A stretch of 64,000 bases of DNA from Neurospora crassa OR74A (Eukaryota > Ascomycota > Sordariomycetes > Sordariales > Sordariaceae). Each line of letters starts with the position of its first letter. Position 1 is the stretch's first letter. The stretch is taken from the NCBI RefSeq assembly GCF_000182925.2, contig NC_026506.1, forward strand, positions 868,001-932,000. Reading direction: 5' to 3'. A program made the translations under genes and the position numbers. The notes under the pieces were generated by a model. That model searched no databases. It saw nothing but the letters and a program-made list of their open reading frames with translations, and was not told the origin of the DNA. Positions 12,802-24,984 of this stretch are shown here, piece after piece.

Positions 12802-13920
12802 CTTGATTGTGTGCGGTATCGGTGAAGCAGCAACGGTAAGTACGCTTCAGAAAGAGGATGGGGAGAAGGGAAGAAGCAGAAACAAACTCAAACACGGTCA
12901 AGAAAGATCAGCGATAAGATGAAGACAGTTTTGATAAAGGTTAGATTTGCCGACTGTTGAAATGGCGGACTGTCCCTAGTCAGGTGAGTAAAAGCCGCCC
13001 AATAGGTAATGCAACATTAATGATGCCGAGGCAACTCGCGGTCTCAAATGTTGATTACTGGTTTGTATCGAGTTGTACGAATACTGTTTCTTACCCATAC
13101 CTCGGTTGTATATGCGGGGTATAACAGCCAGCTACAAGAGTCTCAGCGGAGTGGTATTATTCGTATGGGTATCGGGTAATTTACATCCCTGAAGCATCCA
13201 AGTTTGTCTAAGTGATGTGCTGAAACTCCCGTCATCCGAGATCCTTCTCTTTCAATTGTTGGACTGCGTACCCGAGTCGTGCCTTCTTCACGAGGCTGCT
13301 CAACCACCGCCAAGCGGCAAGATGGGTTACAATACTAACGTTGGCCCTATCAATGGTAAGTTAGGCAGGTACACCTGAAGCCGAGCCTTCTCTATATGGC
13401 AAGGAAAGTCCAGCGTGTGCCCTAATGCATGCGTCTCGAGATTTATTTCATTCTCCCGCACAACTGAAGGGAACTCGACAACGACGGAGATTTATCGTCA
13501 ACCTAGTCGTTTTCCACTTCCACTTCCGTTCACCACACAAACAAATCGGGACATTGATTCTCCGTTCCCTTGACCAGCCAGACTGAGGAACTCTCTACGA
13601 TTCTGCTTATTTGAAGTTCTGTCCAACTTGTCTTGCCTCGCTTGGCTACCTACCTCGACCCATGCCCACCAACTGCGATCAATACTCTTCACATCCCCAG
13701 TACAAGATCGACTCGAATAAGATGAATCGCTGGAAAAGCCACCGCCGCTCGATTTCCCGTGGTTTGGGAACCAATGGCGCTACCTCATTGTTACTCTTGG
13801 AGCGCCTTTCCTCATGTTGTGCCAGGACAACGTGGATGGCCGCCGACATGATGCCAACCATGTTAGGACTCCAGATCGTTCCAGGCCGGCCCGTCTTGTA
13901 CGCCTACACTTCACCATCTT
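12802..13920. other. Intergenic region upstream of the monooxygenase gene
   Basis: No gene is supported. At 13322 an ATG opens a twelve-codon stretch (MGYNTNVGPING) ending at a GTAAGT donor, which looks like a tiny first exon, but I found no convincing acceptor or continuation. An 86-codon frame from ATG 13663 to 13923 has no recognisable content. The segment just above 12801 is the probable promoter of the monooxygenase. Confidence 0.4.
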
Positions 13921-16900
13921 GAAAACTAGACGGCAATATAACGTGAATGAACGCAATCATTCTCTTCCATGAACGCGATTGGACAAATAAGTCGACTGTG
14001 CAATAGCAAGCCGCGCCGTCTGCAGCCCACCACCTTTGCCCCTGGCACGCCGTTCCATACAACGATGCGGCCTCTCCAACTTATCCTGCCGTGCGCATCA
14101 CGACACAGTTTCCGCCCTCTGTGGCAGCACGGCCACTGGCGTATCCGTCACCGAGGCAAACTCACGGCTTCTTGTTTGAGTCTACATGGCAACTCCCAAG
14201 TTGGCCAGAATGCCCTGTCCCGACGGGGCAGAAAGGCCGTTGCAAGATTCCATCAGTCTTCCCGGGCCTGTGGGTTCCCAGACAGTTCTTCGCCGACGCA
14301 TGAAAGCCCAACGCTCCGGGATCTGACTGCGGCATCAAATCGACGACATACGCCCACCAAGGTCTGGCCGTCGTTCCTGACCCAACGACGACATGACACG
14401 GAAGAGCGCCACGAGTTGCGCCCATCCTCCGCTACGGTTGAAAAGCTCCATCGCCATTCTTCCGGCAAATCGCCTTTCACAAGGCTCCTTGGGGACCCAG
14501 ACCATACAAGCTGCTTGTTTCAGATATTCTCCGACTCCAAAATCGGCCACCGCTCCTCAAGCGACACGGTTGCCCACTCGGCCCAATATCCATCGGGATT
14601 GGATAAACCACCATGTTAAAGCTGTCACGGTTCTTCTGAAACACTCACCTACCCCATAGTGATACCAAACATATGCCGACGGTTGTGCGCTTCCGCATTG
14701 ATTAACCGACTGTACCACTCTTACCCCCCGGCGCCGTTCATGCCCAGTCGGCGTGGTACGCACATTGACGCGGTGACACGAACGAAGCCGACTTCCCGCT
14801 CACCATTGGTCAGGCGGCTAATTCGTCGTCCTCGGAGGGGGCATACGATCAAGTTCGGCCGACCAAATCCAGACAGCTCTGGCCTCCGGACTCGACCTTA
14901 CGGCCCTCATCCCGTTCTCATCCTGGAAGCGGCTCTGCTGGTTATTTCCTTTTTGGATTCTGTCCCTCAAGGTTCCTGACGCGCGTGACACACCCCTCTA
15001 GTCAACCAGCGGCTACCAGCGAGCCGCGTGTCAGGTCGATTCCTACAAACTGCGGATCGATCAACTTTGGTCCATTGCCCTATCTGGAGTGGGCCCTTCT
15101 CCAGTCCTACCCTACAGTAAGATGCGTCATAACGCCACGATTCCCCAGAGCTAGTGTATAGTTAACACAGGCGTGACAACCGGCTGAAATGGAATAACGC
15201 CCATTCGATACATTTACGCCTTAGACCGGGCTGTACTAGCTCATGGAGGATCCAAGTTGGCTTCTCGCCAACGGTAACTTTCTGTCACAAACCTGGCTAT
15301 GAGAAGGGTACTATATGATGGCAAGAAAGGCATGCGGCCAATCCCGGGGACATCTTGACTCCTATGACGCTAACATGATATGATGATGCCTTGTCTTTTG
15401 TGTCACGGCTCAAGGATATCAGTTTTTGCTGTGATGAAACAACAACCCGTTTTTTCGCACGTTGCACGTTATAACCAGATTGTTCGCTACAACATTGCAC
15501 TTGACTGGCAGCCAACCCCGAAAATCTGACGATGTGGGTTTGCATCGTCCAAGGTGCACTAGCCGGCTCAAGGCGTCATTATATTTCGAGCTTGATGATG
15601 AAAACACCCAATGTCATTACTCGCTGCGCAACATGCATTGCATGCTACCTAGGTGGCTCGGATGGCCACTGCCGATTGAGTCCTCCCGAGGGGCCGGTAA
15701 CAAACAGCGTTGGCGGATCCGTCTCGAATAAACAGTACTCTCTGTGCTATGAGGTCCTTTTTTTTGAGCCCGCCTCTGTATCGCAGACAAGCGAGAATGG
15801 TATGTGGTACGTTTTTCTGCTTGCTTCTGCACCCGATAGCTGATGCACCTCCATCGTGGTTGAGATTGGTGACCAGCTTGGCCCAGCAGTCTGGGTCCCG
15901 TAAACGCAAACTCCGATCCGGCCGGCCGCTAAGAGTTGCAACGAATGTGGACATCGATCGTTCGGGATACACTACGTCCGGCCTCGCCGGCCCTGATCCA
16001 AGGTTATGGTCATTAGTTCAAAAGAGAAAGCTTGTCGTCTGACTGTTGAAAGGAACAGGCAGTGGACGACCGTCCAGACAGACACTTTCGAATTGGGATC
16101 TGAAACATAAGAATCGTTCTCGCTGCCTCTGGTCCAATCCCGTGTCTCTCAATTTAGTTGCGTTTCGCAACAAAAAGAAAAACATCATCCCCCACCATGT
16201 GGAGGGGCGGATCTACCCACTTCTGCCCTGGCTGATGGATAGGTAGGGGCACTGACAACTCAGAGGTCAGTCTCGGTGGTCTTGGCACCTACAAATGCTC
16301 CTCCAACAGCCTGATCCACGACCACCAAGTGCAGGGAAGACCTTCGGAAAGTCTACCCACCGACTTCACCGTCTAATTGTGTTGGGACGACTCACGGTAA
16401 ACTTGTTGTTTTGATTCCTCGCGTCCAATGGGCCAGAGGCATCGGTCGCGATGGTTCAGTGTTGGCGGACATCTGAGGACCCTGCGTAAAGTGGATAACT
16501 GTTCTTGTCTCATCGGTCTCTCACTGCGTCACTTTGGCTTGTCCGCCGTTTTGGTTTCTCTCGTTCGCTTTCTCCGGCGCATCTTGGCTGGCTACTGTCA
16601 TGGACCAGCCTAGGACGAATGCCCCATGGCATCCAACGTGGAGGTCTGGCACCGTCTACCGTGCGTCCACGATGACCGCCACTGCTCTCCGGCGGCAGCG
16701 ATCTGTCTGTGTTTACATACCAAGGCTGAGTACTTGCAGCACACACAAGGTCGGAGCATGCCGTGGTCTGTACGGGTGCAACATGACTTTGTCGTCAAGT
16801 GTCATGGCACACTCCACTTCCAATGATTTCCTCCCGAGTGTTACAGTCACGAGGCGGTACGATGGTATCCGGCGTACGGAGTACCTCGATGAGCAACAGG

Positions 16901-17400
16901 AAACGGAATGGAAAGGTGAAAGGCCGGGTAACAGTCTAGGTCTACCATTCCTTTGACGAGGACCGTAACGGCTCAAGTGAGCAAATCAGCATCCACCGAC
17001 TAGCCGTCGTTTTGACGAAAGATGGATATCCCCGACCATCTTCCGTGGTAGCTACGTTTGTTTCTGTTTCCTCCGTTCCGCGTTTTGTCCAGGGTACTTT
17101 GTCCTTGCCTGGCCTAGATCACCGTCCGCTTGAGGAACAACTTCCCTGGTGTACTTATGATGCACTAGCCCGTGGATTGCCAGTGGTAATTCTGATGCTC
17201 CTGCATATTTGCGAACAAACAATCGAAGATATTTCGTGGAATCAACGCGGAGCAGCAGGTCCAGGGGTGTATGGGAAAAACAAGCATCAACGTCTCGAAT
17301 CCACTTCCGCCACATCAGTCCCTTCTCGTTTCAACGGTACAAGCGCTACTGGTCCTCAGGGTAGACGGATTGTATAATAAAGCACGAACCGCTCTTTTCC
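13921..17400. other. CpG-rich stretch without a convincing gene
   Basis: About 3.5 kb of near-genomic GC with many CpG dinucleotides, unlike the T- and A-rich intergenic DNA elsewhere in the window. Open frames reach 216 codons (13969-14619) but run at the same time in several frames, show no codon preference and contain no domain I know. I see no terminal repeats, poly-A tail, target-site duplication or transposase motif. A small hairpin (GTTGGC, five-base loop, GCCAAC) lies at 15257-15273. Possible identities are a long non-coding RNA locus, an old inactive gene or a lineage-specific insertion. Sequence alone does not decide. Confidence 0.4.
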
Positions 17401-17611
17401 AATTTCATCTATACTATCCTTAAGCCATCCCTTCACTCAACGGAGCACACAATCATCCACGACTCATAATTCATCCTCACCCACTCTGCAATCTCGGCCT
17501 TTCGACCTCGACTTTCGTTTCCCGCCCTCTCGATATACATCAACACACTCCAGCCAAACACCCACACACAGCTTGTACAATTTCTTACGTCTCCACCCAA
17601 ATATCAGCATA

Positions 17612-18008
17612 ATGTCTTATAACACCAACCAGTGGCAAAACAAGCTCGCGGGTATGGCGAATCTTTCTGTGTTATTTATTTGCGCCATTGACTAATCATC
17701 CATCTAGATGCATGCCAGAGCTACCAGATGCCTCTTCCGGTATATCACGTTGTTTCGGACCGGAGAGGTAAGCAATGAATACGTTTATGTGCTTAGGAAA
17801 TGCCAAAAGCTAATCTTCTGGTTTAGGCGGCCGTACTGCTTGGTCTTGCCGTGTGGAGGTAGGCGGAGAGCTTATCCAAGCCAGGTTCTGGTTCGACGGC
17901 AAGAACCTCGAAAATGCCAAAGAGGATGCCGCTGAACTGGCTTTGAGCCGCCTCCTCACCAGCACGAGATCGCCATCATCGGCAACTAGCCGGGGTAGCA
18001 TCTGGTGA
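17612..18008 (+). CDS. Small double-stranded-RNA-binding domain protein
   Basis: Model: exons 17612-17651, 17708-17767 and 17827-18008, 93 residues. It was found by joining frames over two short introns (GTATGG...CATCTAG and GTAAGC...GGTTTAG). The whole protein is essentially one dsRBD: helix 1 (WQNKLADACQSYQMPLPVY), three strands (VSDRRGGRTAWSCRVEV, then ELIQARFWFDG) and helix 2 (KNLENAKEDAAELALSRLL). A Ser/Thr-rich tail of about 15 residues follows. The AKEDAAELAL helix start carries the lysine used for RNA backbone contact in dsRBDs. Short single-dsRBD proteins of this kind occur across Pezizomycotina. Their biological role is not settled, and a part in RNA silencing or RNA editing would be guesswork. 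A C/A-rich leader upstream (17400-17611) looks like a typical fungal 5' untranslated region. Confidence 0.87.
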
Positions 18009-18152
18009 TTGCGAGAGTCGTCCAATACCTTGCTGCTGGATCGGCATGATTGAGATGGCATTTCTGCACGTCCTAATTTGATTTACTACGGCGTTTTGTG
18101 TCCCCCCATATATCTAGCCCCGACGGCGTTTCTTTTGTCAGATTTGCTTTGT

Positions 18153-18153
<1 letters not shown>

Positions 18154-18189
<36 letters not shown>

Positions 18190-18191
18190 CC
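18154..18191. repeat. (CAA)n microsatellite
   Basis: About twelve CAA units lie downstream of the dsRBD stop codon, probably in its 3' untranslated region or just beyond. Confidence 0.9.
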
Positions 18192-18224
18192 ACCCTACGG
18201 CCCTGCACCTAGGTGTTCGCCCTG

Positions 18225-18474
18225 CTTCGGAGTAGCAGCAATCGCTCACACCAAAGATTATCGATTCCGAAGGCATTTACTACAGCCAAGGCTACGACGA
18301 GCGTGGGGGAATCCAACGGATGGCCCAGTTGGGTCGAACAAAAGCGGCGCTGTGGCAATCTGCTTGTTCTACCCGTCCGGAGCAAAGCCGTCTGTCAGAT
18401 TGCGGGATTTCAATAACTCTGGAGTCTCGGTCATCACCGTCCCAATCATCAACATGGTCGATACGAGGAAATGA
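18225..18474 (+). pseudogene. Possible broken or unannotated gene fragment
   Basis: Two adjoining stretches look translated but lie in different frames. Around 18253-18330 one frame reads IIDSEGIYYSQGYDERGG with GC-rich third positions. From about 18325 another frame reads SGAVAICLFYPSGAKPSVRL and then RDFNNSGVSVITVPI, ending at TGA 18472-18474. No splice pair of normal length joins them. This could be the 3' part of a gene with an indel, an alternative last exon of the dsRBD gene, or chance. I do not recognise the product. Confidence 0.3.
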
Positions 18475-21422
18475 TGCATGGAAGTTTGGAGGATGCTGGG
18501 GCTCGTTGACTCGCTAGGGATCTGGGTTGACTCTTGACCGCAAGTTGACGGTCGAGTCCCTTGGTTCTGGGTTGACTTGCTTCTCCCTACCAACGCTACT
18601 GGTGGCATCATATCTACGACAATGATTTGTTGGGGGATGGAATTCGACTGGGACCAGAAGGGATCTCCATCTGTCAGATGACAGGCTTACCCGACATTCT
18701 TTGGTTGTCTCACAACAGGGCGGACACCAAATGCCTATGATCTGCTTGTTTTGGGCTTTGGTTTTGTTTTCATATTTCAGTTGCCATTACTTAATACCCT
18801 TTTTGTTCTGTTTTGGTTTTTCTTCGGGTGGTAATCTACAAGGAGGAGGGATATCTGATATAATGGTATTTTAATCAGCAATTTGGGGTGTCTCTCTTCT
18901 AGGAGAAGGGAGGGACAATTGGCGGGATGGCAAGGGCTTTTATTACGAGGGAGGGAGGCATTTGCGCGAAAGTTTGGTCAAAAGTTTTGATTGATGTTGG
19001 GGCAGTCTAGGAAGAGATGGGGGGAAGAGACTGGTGGGGGCAGACGCAAATTCGGGAGTTAACTCTTTGCGACTTTCTCAAAACGACGCTTGGGATGAGG
19101 GGAGATGACTGGCTGGATCCGGTCTGAGTGGTACAACGACAGTCATGAGCGTTACGAGGCTGGGCTTCTCTTTTGCTTTGACGACTGGTTATGTCATTTC
19201 CTTCCACCTTTGGTCTAATGAGTGAGCGTCTTAAAAATCTTGAACACCAGACTGCAATGTCAAGAACATATGATCGGTTCAACCTGTTGACACGTGAAAG
19301 AGAAGGATGTGTATGAGCTGACGACCTCGAGAATTAGCAGCCTTACACGACGATCTCGCGAACATCTGGGCAGCCCTACGGTCAAAAGCCTAACTCTACC
19401 AACGGAGTATAGAATGAGAACGCCAAACCATTTAGGAAGAGATGACAGTCAGGTTTGTTACACCAGGGGCAAGAATCTATTTATGTAAGTGGTTAGCCAA
19501 TGTAAAAGAAAGGTCGCTCTCCCGTGACCACCTGGCGGCATTCCACCACTGCGCCTCCTATGCAGCTCAACGTGGCTCTTGCATGACCAAGTCCCGATCT
19601 AGTCCTCTCGACAGCCTTTGTATTGGGGATTTGGTGCAACCTGAAACATGATATTTTGTGGTATCCGGGATCAGTACGTACATGCTCCGTATAGTGTATA
19701 TCCGAACCGAGGTAAAACAATTTGTTTTAGTCAACGAACGCTTCGGGACGGAGGGGTAATACAAGACACGGAGCCGAGGCCGGGGGGCCGGGGTCGGGAC
19801 CGCACCACATACCAAACCAATAGCTGAATGGTTACTCTCGCATGGGCGGACTGTAGATACGGCGCGGGGGCCCGAAGAAGAAAACGGAATATTCGTTGGT
19901 CAACCACAAACACAACAAATTTACGACGAAATTTTTACCGAATGGACGGATGACCGCCTGCCTATCCGCGGCTGGCCAGTTCTTACACTAGATCGTTACT
20001 CAACGTCAAAGTACTTTGCTTCTTCAGAGGTTTACTACAGGCTTCCAGGTCCACAGAAACCGCACTTTGCCGTAAGGGGGTGTAGTGTAGAATAGTAAAA
20101 TATGGTGTAAATCACCAGTCACCACCCATCATGCACCGCACAACAGGGATACCGTTAGTGGGTACCTTGGATATGTAGATGTAAGTAAACTCGATGCGGC
20201 TTCTTGCCTTGACTGAAGGTGGTGGACATGTTGATATTGAACACCCCATCGAGAGTGAGGCGGCAAGTCATGACAGGGACAAAGCTAGGTACCTAGTCAA
20301 GACAAGGCGAGCCACATATAAACAAGCAGAGCGTACAGAGTGTGAAATAACATTGTGTTCGATGCCCCTAGTAGAGAAGTCAATTTGCTAGTTTATCTAC
20401 ATACTGTCCTTCCTAGGTGTCCCGAACTTAACCGCATCTACACTAATGACGATCTGACTTGCCATGTCCAGCTTGTCTTGACCGACGGATCCGATTATGC
20501 TGCTGTTGAGAGACATTTGAGGCGGTCTAGTCTAGCACCTCTTTTGGCAGGAAACGAGCCTCGGACTCGTAACCAGTGAGGACCCTTGTCTTGATGGCTT
20601 CAGTTGTACATAGTGTAGTGTAGATTCTTTGAAAGTGCATGTTGGTGGAGGAGGTGGTGGGTTACCTCTACCCTCCCTGGGCCCATCACCAGGATCAGCC
20701 GATCAGGATCAGGAACCAGATCGGCTGCAGTTGGAGATCGCGGCCTGTGGGTTGGTGGATATCAAGGTACCATGTTGACCTTGTCCAAACTAAACTCCCC
20801 AAACAGGGAGGATTGGATGGAAGGATGGAAGGATACAAGATGACGACGACTGACGGCCAGGTAGGGGACCAGGTTGGGTGATCAACGAACGCCGCCGCGT
20901 GGGGGGGGCCCACGTCCGAGTTGCCGGATGGAGTTCGGTTGTTGATCAGGGGAGCTGGGGAGGGGGGGTGGCTTTTTAAGGTTATGGTCTGTGCGTTCCC
21001 TCTTTTTTATTTTTCTTTTGGCGGGGGGTTTGAGCCGCAGCGGCGCACCAACGTCGTCCTCGGGAAAACTCCGGAAAGGCGAACGGCTCCAAAAAATTGT
21101 TCCTGAAGTCCCGCTCTCCGGGGCTCCACTCGATGCCACTGCCGCCGGCCAAACATTGCAGAGTCCGCCGAGATCACGAGTGTTCGAGTCCCTCCCCCCG
21201 GCTGCTTCGCGGGTTCGTTGCGTGCGCGTAGTAGTGTCTGTCCGCCCCGTGTTTGAGTGGTGTTTCCCAAGCCGGCCCGCCCTCCGTCCGCCGCCTTCGT
21301 TCTGCCCCCCCGCGCCGTGTGTGTGTACCCCCACCGTCGTCGTCGTCGCAAGCCGATTAGCCAGCAAACTCAACCACCACCATCACCACTACCGAACACC
21401 CGCATCACCACCACAAACAAAG

Positions 21423-22466
21423 ATGCCTGCGAGGTTGGGTCTCAGTGCCGCCTTCCGGTCCCTGTCCATCCGGACAAACCAATTGCCTCAGCAGCAATCG
21501 ATTGCCGCCGCCGTGCAGGCGCGCACCCTCATCACAGATTCCACCACCTCGTCGAGGCTACCACCCAGAGTCCAAATCCAGCAGCAACAACAACAAAGGA
21601 CACAACCATACTCGACCGAGACCACCCCTCCTCCCAACAGCAACAATGGTGACCTTGCCGGCATTGAAGGCCAACCACCAGTAGAGGTCACCCCCGAGAA
21701 CGCTGCCGCCCTGTCCCAGTTGTCGGAGATCGCATACGGTGTCAAGGCGGCCGACGTCGCGATCGAGGGCCACAAGTACGGTCTGCCTACGCTGCCGCTG
21801 CCGTCGGAGCTGCACCACAAGTACCGCTACTCGGAGGTCGTCAACCACGCTACCAAGCTACTCATGAAGGATGGAAAGCTGAGCAAGGCGCAGAGGGTAC
21901 GACGGTCCCTCCCCCATATGCCCATTACTCCCACTTTACCTACGGCACCTCTGCTCAAACTACTTTGCGATCACAAAGCTAACACACTATCCTTTTTCTT
22001 AACATAACAGGACATGGCCATGATCCTAAACTACCTCCGCTCCTCGCCCCCTCCCAAACTCAACCCCTCGCGCCCTCTGATCCCCGGCCACCCTCCGGCC
22101 TCGCACCTGCCGCTCAACCCGGTCGAGTACCTCACGGTCGCCATTGACTCGGTAGCGCCCCTGATCAAGATGCGCGGCTACAAGGGTCTGGCCGGTGGTG
22201 GTCGCTCTCTCGAAGTGCCGCAGCCCATCCCGGCGCGCCAGCGCCGCTCCACGGCCTTCAAGTGGATTCTGGATGTGGTCAACAAGAAGCCGAGCAAGGG
22301 ATCCGGTCGCACCATGTTTGCGCACCGCGTGGCTGAGGAGATTGTGGCTGTCGTCGAGGGCAGGAGCTCGGTCTGGGATAAGCGGATGTTGATTCACAAG
22401 CTGGGCACGGCCAACAGAGCCAATCTGAACTCGCCGGCGCTGCAGTTGAAGGGCAAGAGGTTCTGA
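21423..22466 (+). CDS. RSM7: Mitochondrial small-subunit ribosomal protein uS7m
   Basis: Model: exons 21423-21896 and 22011-22466, 309 residues, with an intron that falls between codons. The first about 80 residues are Arg/Ser/Gln-rich with almost no acids, as expected for a mitochondrial targeting leader followed by a low-complexity linker (a Q run near residues 55-60). The uS7 fold starts near KYRYSEVVNHATKLLMKDGK and continues through LPLNPVEYLTVAIDSVAPLI, then VPQPIPARQRRSTAFKWIL, and ends with AEEIVAVVEGRSSVWDKR. It is longer than the bacterial and animal proteins because of the fungal N-terminal extension and an insert rich in Pro around SSPPPKLNPSRP. Role: uS7 binds the 3' major domain of small-subunit rRNA near the exit-site tRNA in the mitoribosome. 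The leader upstream is GC-rich. Confidence 0.92.
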
Positions 22467-22603
22467 GGTTGATTGGTTGATTGATTGATTGATGGACACC
22501 CTGTTAAGCCAACAACATAGCGAAGCCAAGCAATCTCTGACCGACAGCCTTTTTCTTGTGTATACTAGTTTTTTGTGTGTGTATGGATATGTATGCTCCT
22601 ACT

Positions 22604-22635
<32 letters not shown>

Positions 22636-24984
22636 GCCTCTGTGATGGAGCGAAAAAGCCGGTGAAAGGTTTTGGGCTCATTGTGAAGCCGGGTGTCTTG
22701 TCTTAGCTTGTTTGGTTACGGTTCTGGCGAGGTTGATGGTGGCCAATGACCCTTGACTGACCATATTCTTGGATTTAGAGGTAATGGACACAAACATACT
22801 ACGCACAACCTATAGCTACAATGTGGTTTAAAAAAAGGTCAGCAGTGGATCTCAGCCTGGAGTGATCCGGCTAAGATATCGACACACGGGCTGTACAATT
22901 TGTATACGAGTTTCTACAGGATTCTGAATACCACGGCTTGTTACATGACGAGGATTGTTTGCTGTCTTGTCAGATGACTTTTATCACGAGCATCGCAGGA
23001 GGTCGAATAACTTGGGGTTTCGAATGGAGTTGTAGCAAGAGAGCCGTCAACAGGAGTGATCCTTGTTGCGAGTAATCTTTTTTGAGGTGTGCTCAGGAGC
23101 AGCATCGATAGTCATAAGGAAGTAAGAGGAAAGAACTTGATATTCATAACCAGTAGATGATAACTGAAAACCGACCACGTCAATTGAGTTTGTCGGTCAC
23201 AGAAAGTGGGCTCTAATCACGCTCAGGACGATGCAGTGTGACAAGCAAAGACTAGGTACCCAAACATCCATCACATGCGCAATTACGTCTCCTAGATCAC
23301 GACCACTTCGACTTATCATTTTACTCTTGTTTTTTCCCTATGTCATCGCAACACATTACATACTTATAGACGCAATTTGAGGTTGTGGCTGAAAAGAGAA
23401 TCATCAAACAACTGTCGCTGTCTCGTGTGGGGCCAACGGCGGCGCAGCGCGTGGTCTGGTGGATCAAGAAATGCCGAGCATGGGATTCGGTTATTACCCT
23501 GACTCAGCTCGGGCAAGCAATGTTGGAACTCTTCTAGCTCGGTCAAAAATGTTCCATTGGAGCTCTTGAACGCAAAGTCCAGGTCCCCTTTCCAACGCCT
23601 GAACCTGGGGGCGGGTGCAGAGATCTTGGCGGGAGGCAAATAATCAACCTTAAATTTAAAGGGTACTTACTTCATCCACTTACATGATTGTTCATGTTCT
23701 TTGCAACATTACCCAGTTGAGTGGCAGCCCATGCGAAGCGGCGTTGGCTGATTACTCACTTCTACTTACTTGATATCTGCAACTTTCACCAACTCGGTCG
23801 TGTGATGACGGAATTCCAAAAAGGGCAACAAACAGATAACCACAACAACTGAACACAGCAATAACGCCCAGACTGCACACAACAACCCGTCCCGCCGCGA
23901 GTTGGTCCGTCATCCAGGTTTCTGGGATAGGTACTCAAGCCTTACACCTTAAACCACAGGCAGGCAGTGACACTGCCCAGCACTTGCCCAGCCCGCAGTC
24001 TGTCTTGGCTCTACTGAAGTGTCGCTTGGTTTGTTACAGCATCCGTCTTCAAGCCCGTCGACTCGAGTATTCTGATCGGCCGCAGCTTGGCATTCGGTAA
24101 GGATCCTTAGGTGGCGAGGGGAGACCCTTACACTAGAAAAAGAGTGAGCGACATCCATCCCGGGCAAGTAGCAGCGAGCGGCCTCCAACGTTTCGCCGAA
24201 AAGGGAAGAGCGAAAAGAACAAAGGAAAAACATGAGCTCACTTGGTCGATCCGTCAGGACCGTCAGGACCTACCTTACCTACCGAACGTTACAGCTAATG
24301 TACGCTCACACGGCAGCCGTCGCCCCGCAACATGTACATGCAGGTGATCGACTGAAAGTCTGCTGGAAAAAGCGACCAAGAACGAGCCCAGCCTTGAAAT
24401 CCACACCCAAGACCTAGAACCCGAAGACCCCAGCAACCCAAGACCCGAGCCTAGCCTATTGCTAGCATCCTGGTCTGCGCCTGTGCCTGTGCCTAGCTGC
24501 AGGTGTGGTGAAAGCACAGGAGGTTCACCCGACCAACAAAGTCGAAAACGTTGCAGCCTCCCCCTCCCCAGTCCCGTCACCACTGCACCGCGCATTTCTC
24601 TCTCAGTCTCCTCCCTTCTTCCGGTCCTTCTGTCCTTCCCCCTCTCGCACAACACAATGCTGGCTCGGCATATTGCGAGCTTACAGTATCGCCCTCCTGT
24701 TGTTATTCTCCCACGCTGACGACGCACGTCGCCCTTACCTACCGTATAACGGGGCCACACCGCCGCCCGCTACACGACATCGCCATCACCTAGAAGGAAT
24801 CTTCACATCCTTTCACACGTCAAATACGACCGAAACAACGAAGCCGCTGCTCTAGATTGCATACAACATCAGCATCTACAGCTATAGCAACGACTTTTAT
24901 CCTTACCGCATCTATATCCTCTTACCATAGATTGATCGAAAATACCCCCGTCCACCACCGGTATCGCATCAAAGCTTGCCCACC
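22467..24984. other. Intergenic region upstream of the USP-domain gene
   Basis: About 2.5 kb. It starts with the 3' flank of uS7m, including a CTG repeat. A 91-codon minus-strand frame (23639-23364, first residues MPPAKISAP) is the only coding-looking item, but it has no recognisable domain. From about 24,450 the sequence becomes C-rich with many CA words, consistent with a long promoter and leader for the gene starting at 24985. Confidence 0.55.
22605..22634. repeat. (CTG)n microsatellite
   Basis: About ten CTG units lie in the 3' flank of the uS7m gene. Confidence 0.9.

Larger units (their letters stand above)
18009..21422. other. Intergenic region with a CAA repeat and a coding-like fragment
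   Basis: About 3.4 kb between the dsRBD gene and the uS7m gene. It contains a CAA repeat and, just after it, fragments with coding-like third-position GC in two different frames (18253-18330 and about 18325-18474), described as a separate entry. From 18,500 to 20,900 I see only short, unsupported frames. The last 500 bases (20,900-21,422) are GC-rich and probably form the promoter and leader of the uS7m gene. A frame there is open into the uS7m start but has no ATG and no family similarity. Confidence 0.5.

Noticed and set aside
13969-14619. 216-codon plus-strand open frame in the CpG-rich block
   Set aside because: No codon preference, frames are open at the same time on both strands, and no domain or motif was recognised.
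15257-15273. GTTGGC/GCCAAC hairpin as a terminator or RNA element
   Set aside because: Only six base pairs with no T run or flanking gene to serve.
20991-21422. Upstream extension of the uS7m reading frame
   Set aside because: No ATG in frame, and the extension is unlike a ribosomal protein; a basic mitochondrial leader already starts at 21423.
23364-23639. 91-codon minus-strand frame upstream of the USP gene
   Set aside because: No recognisable domain, no splice context, and it sits in low-complexity intergenic DNA; left as unsupported.
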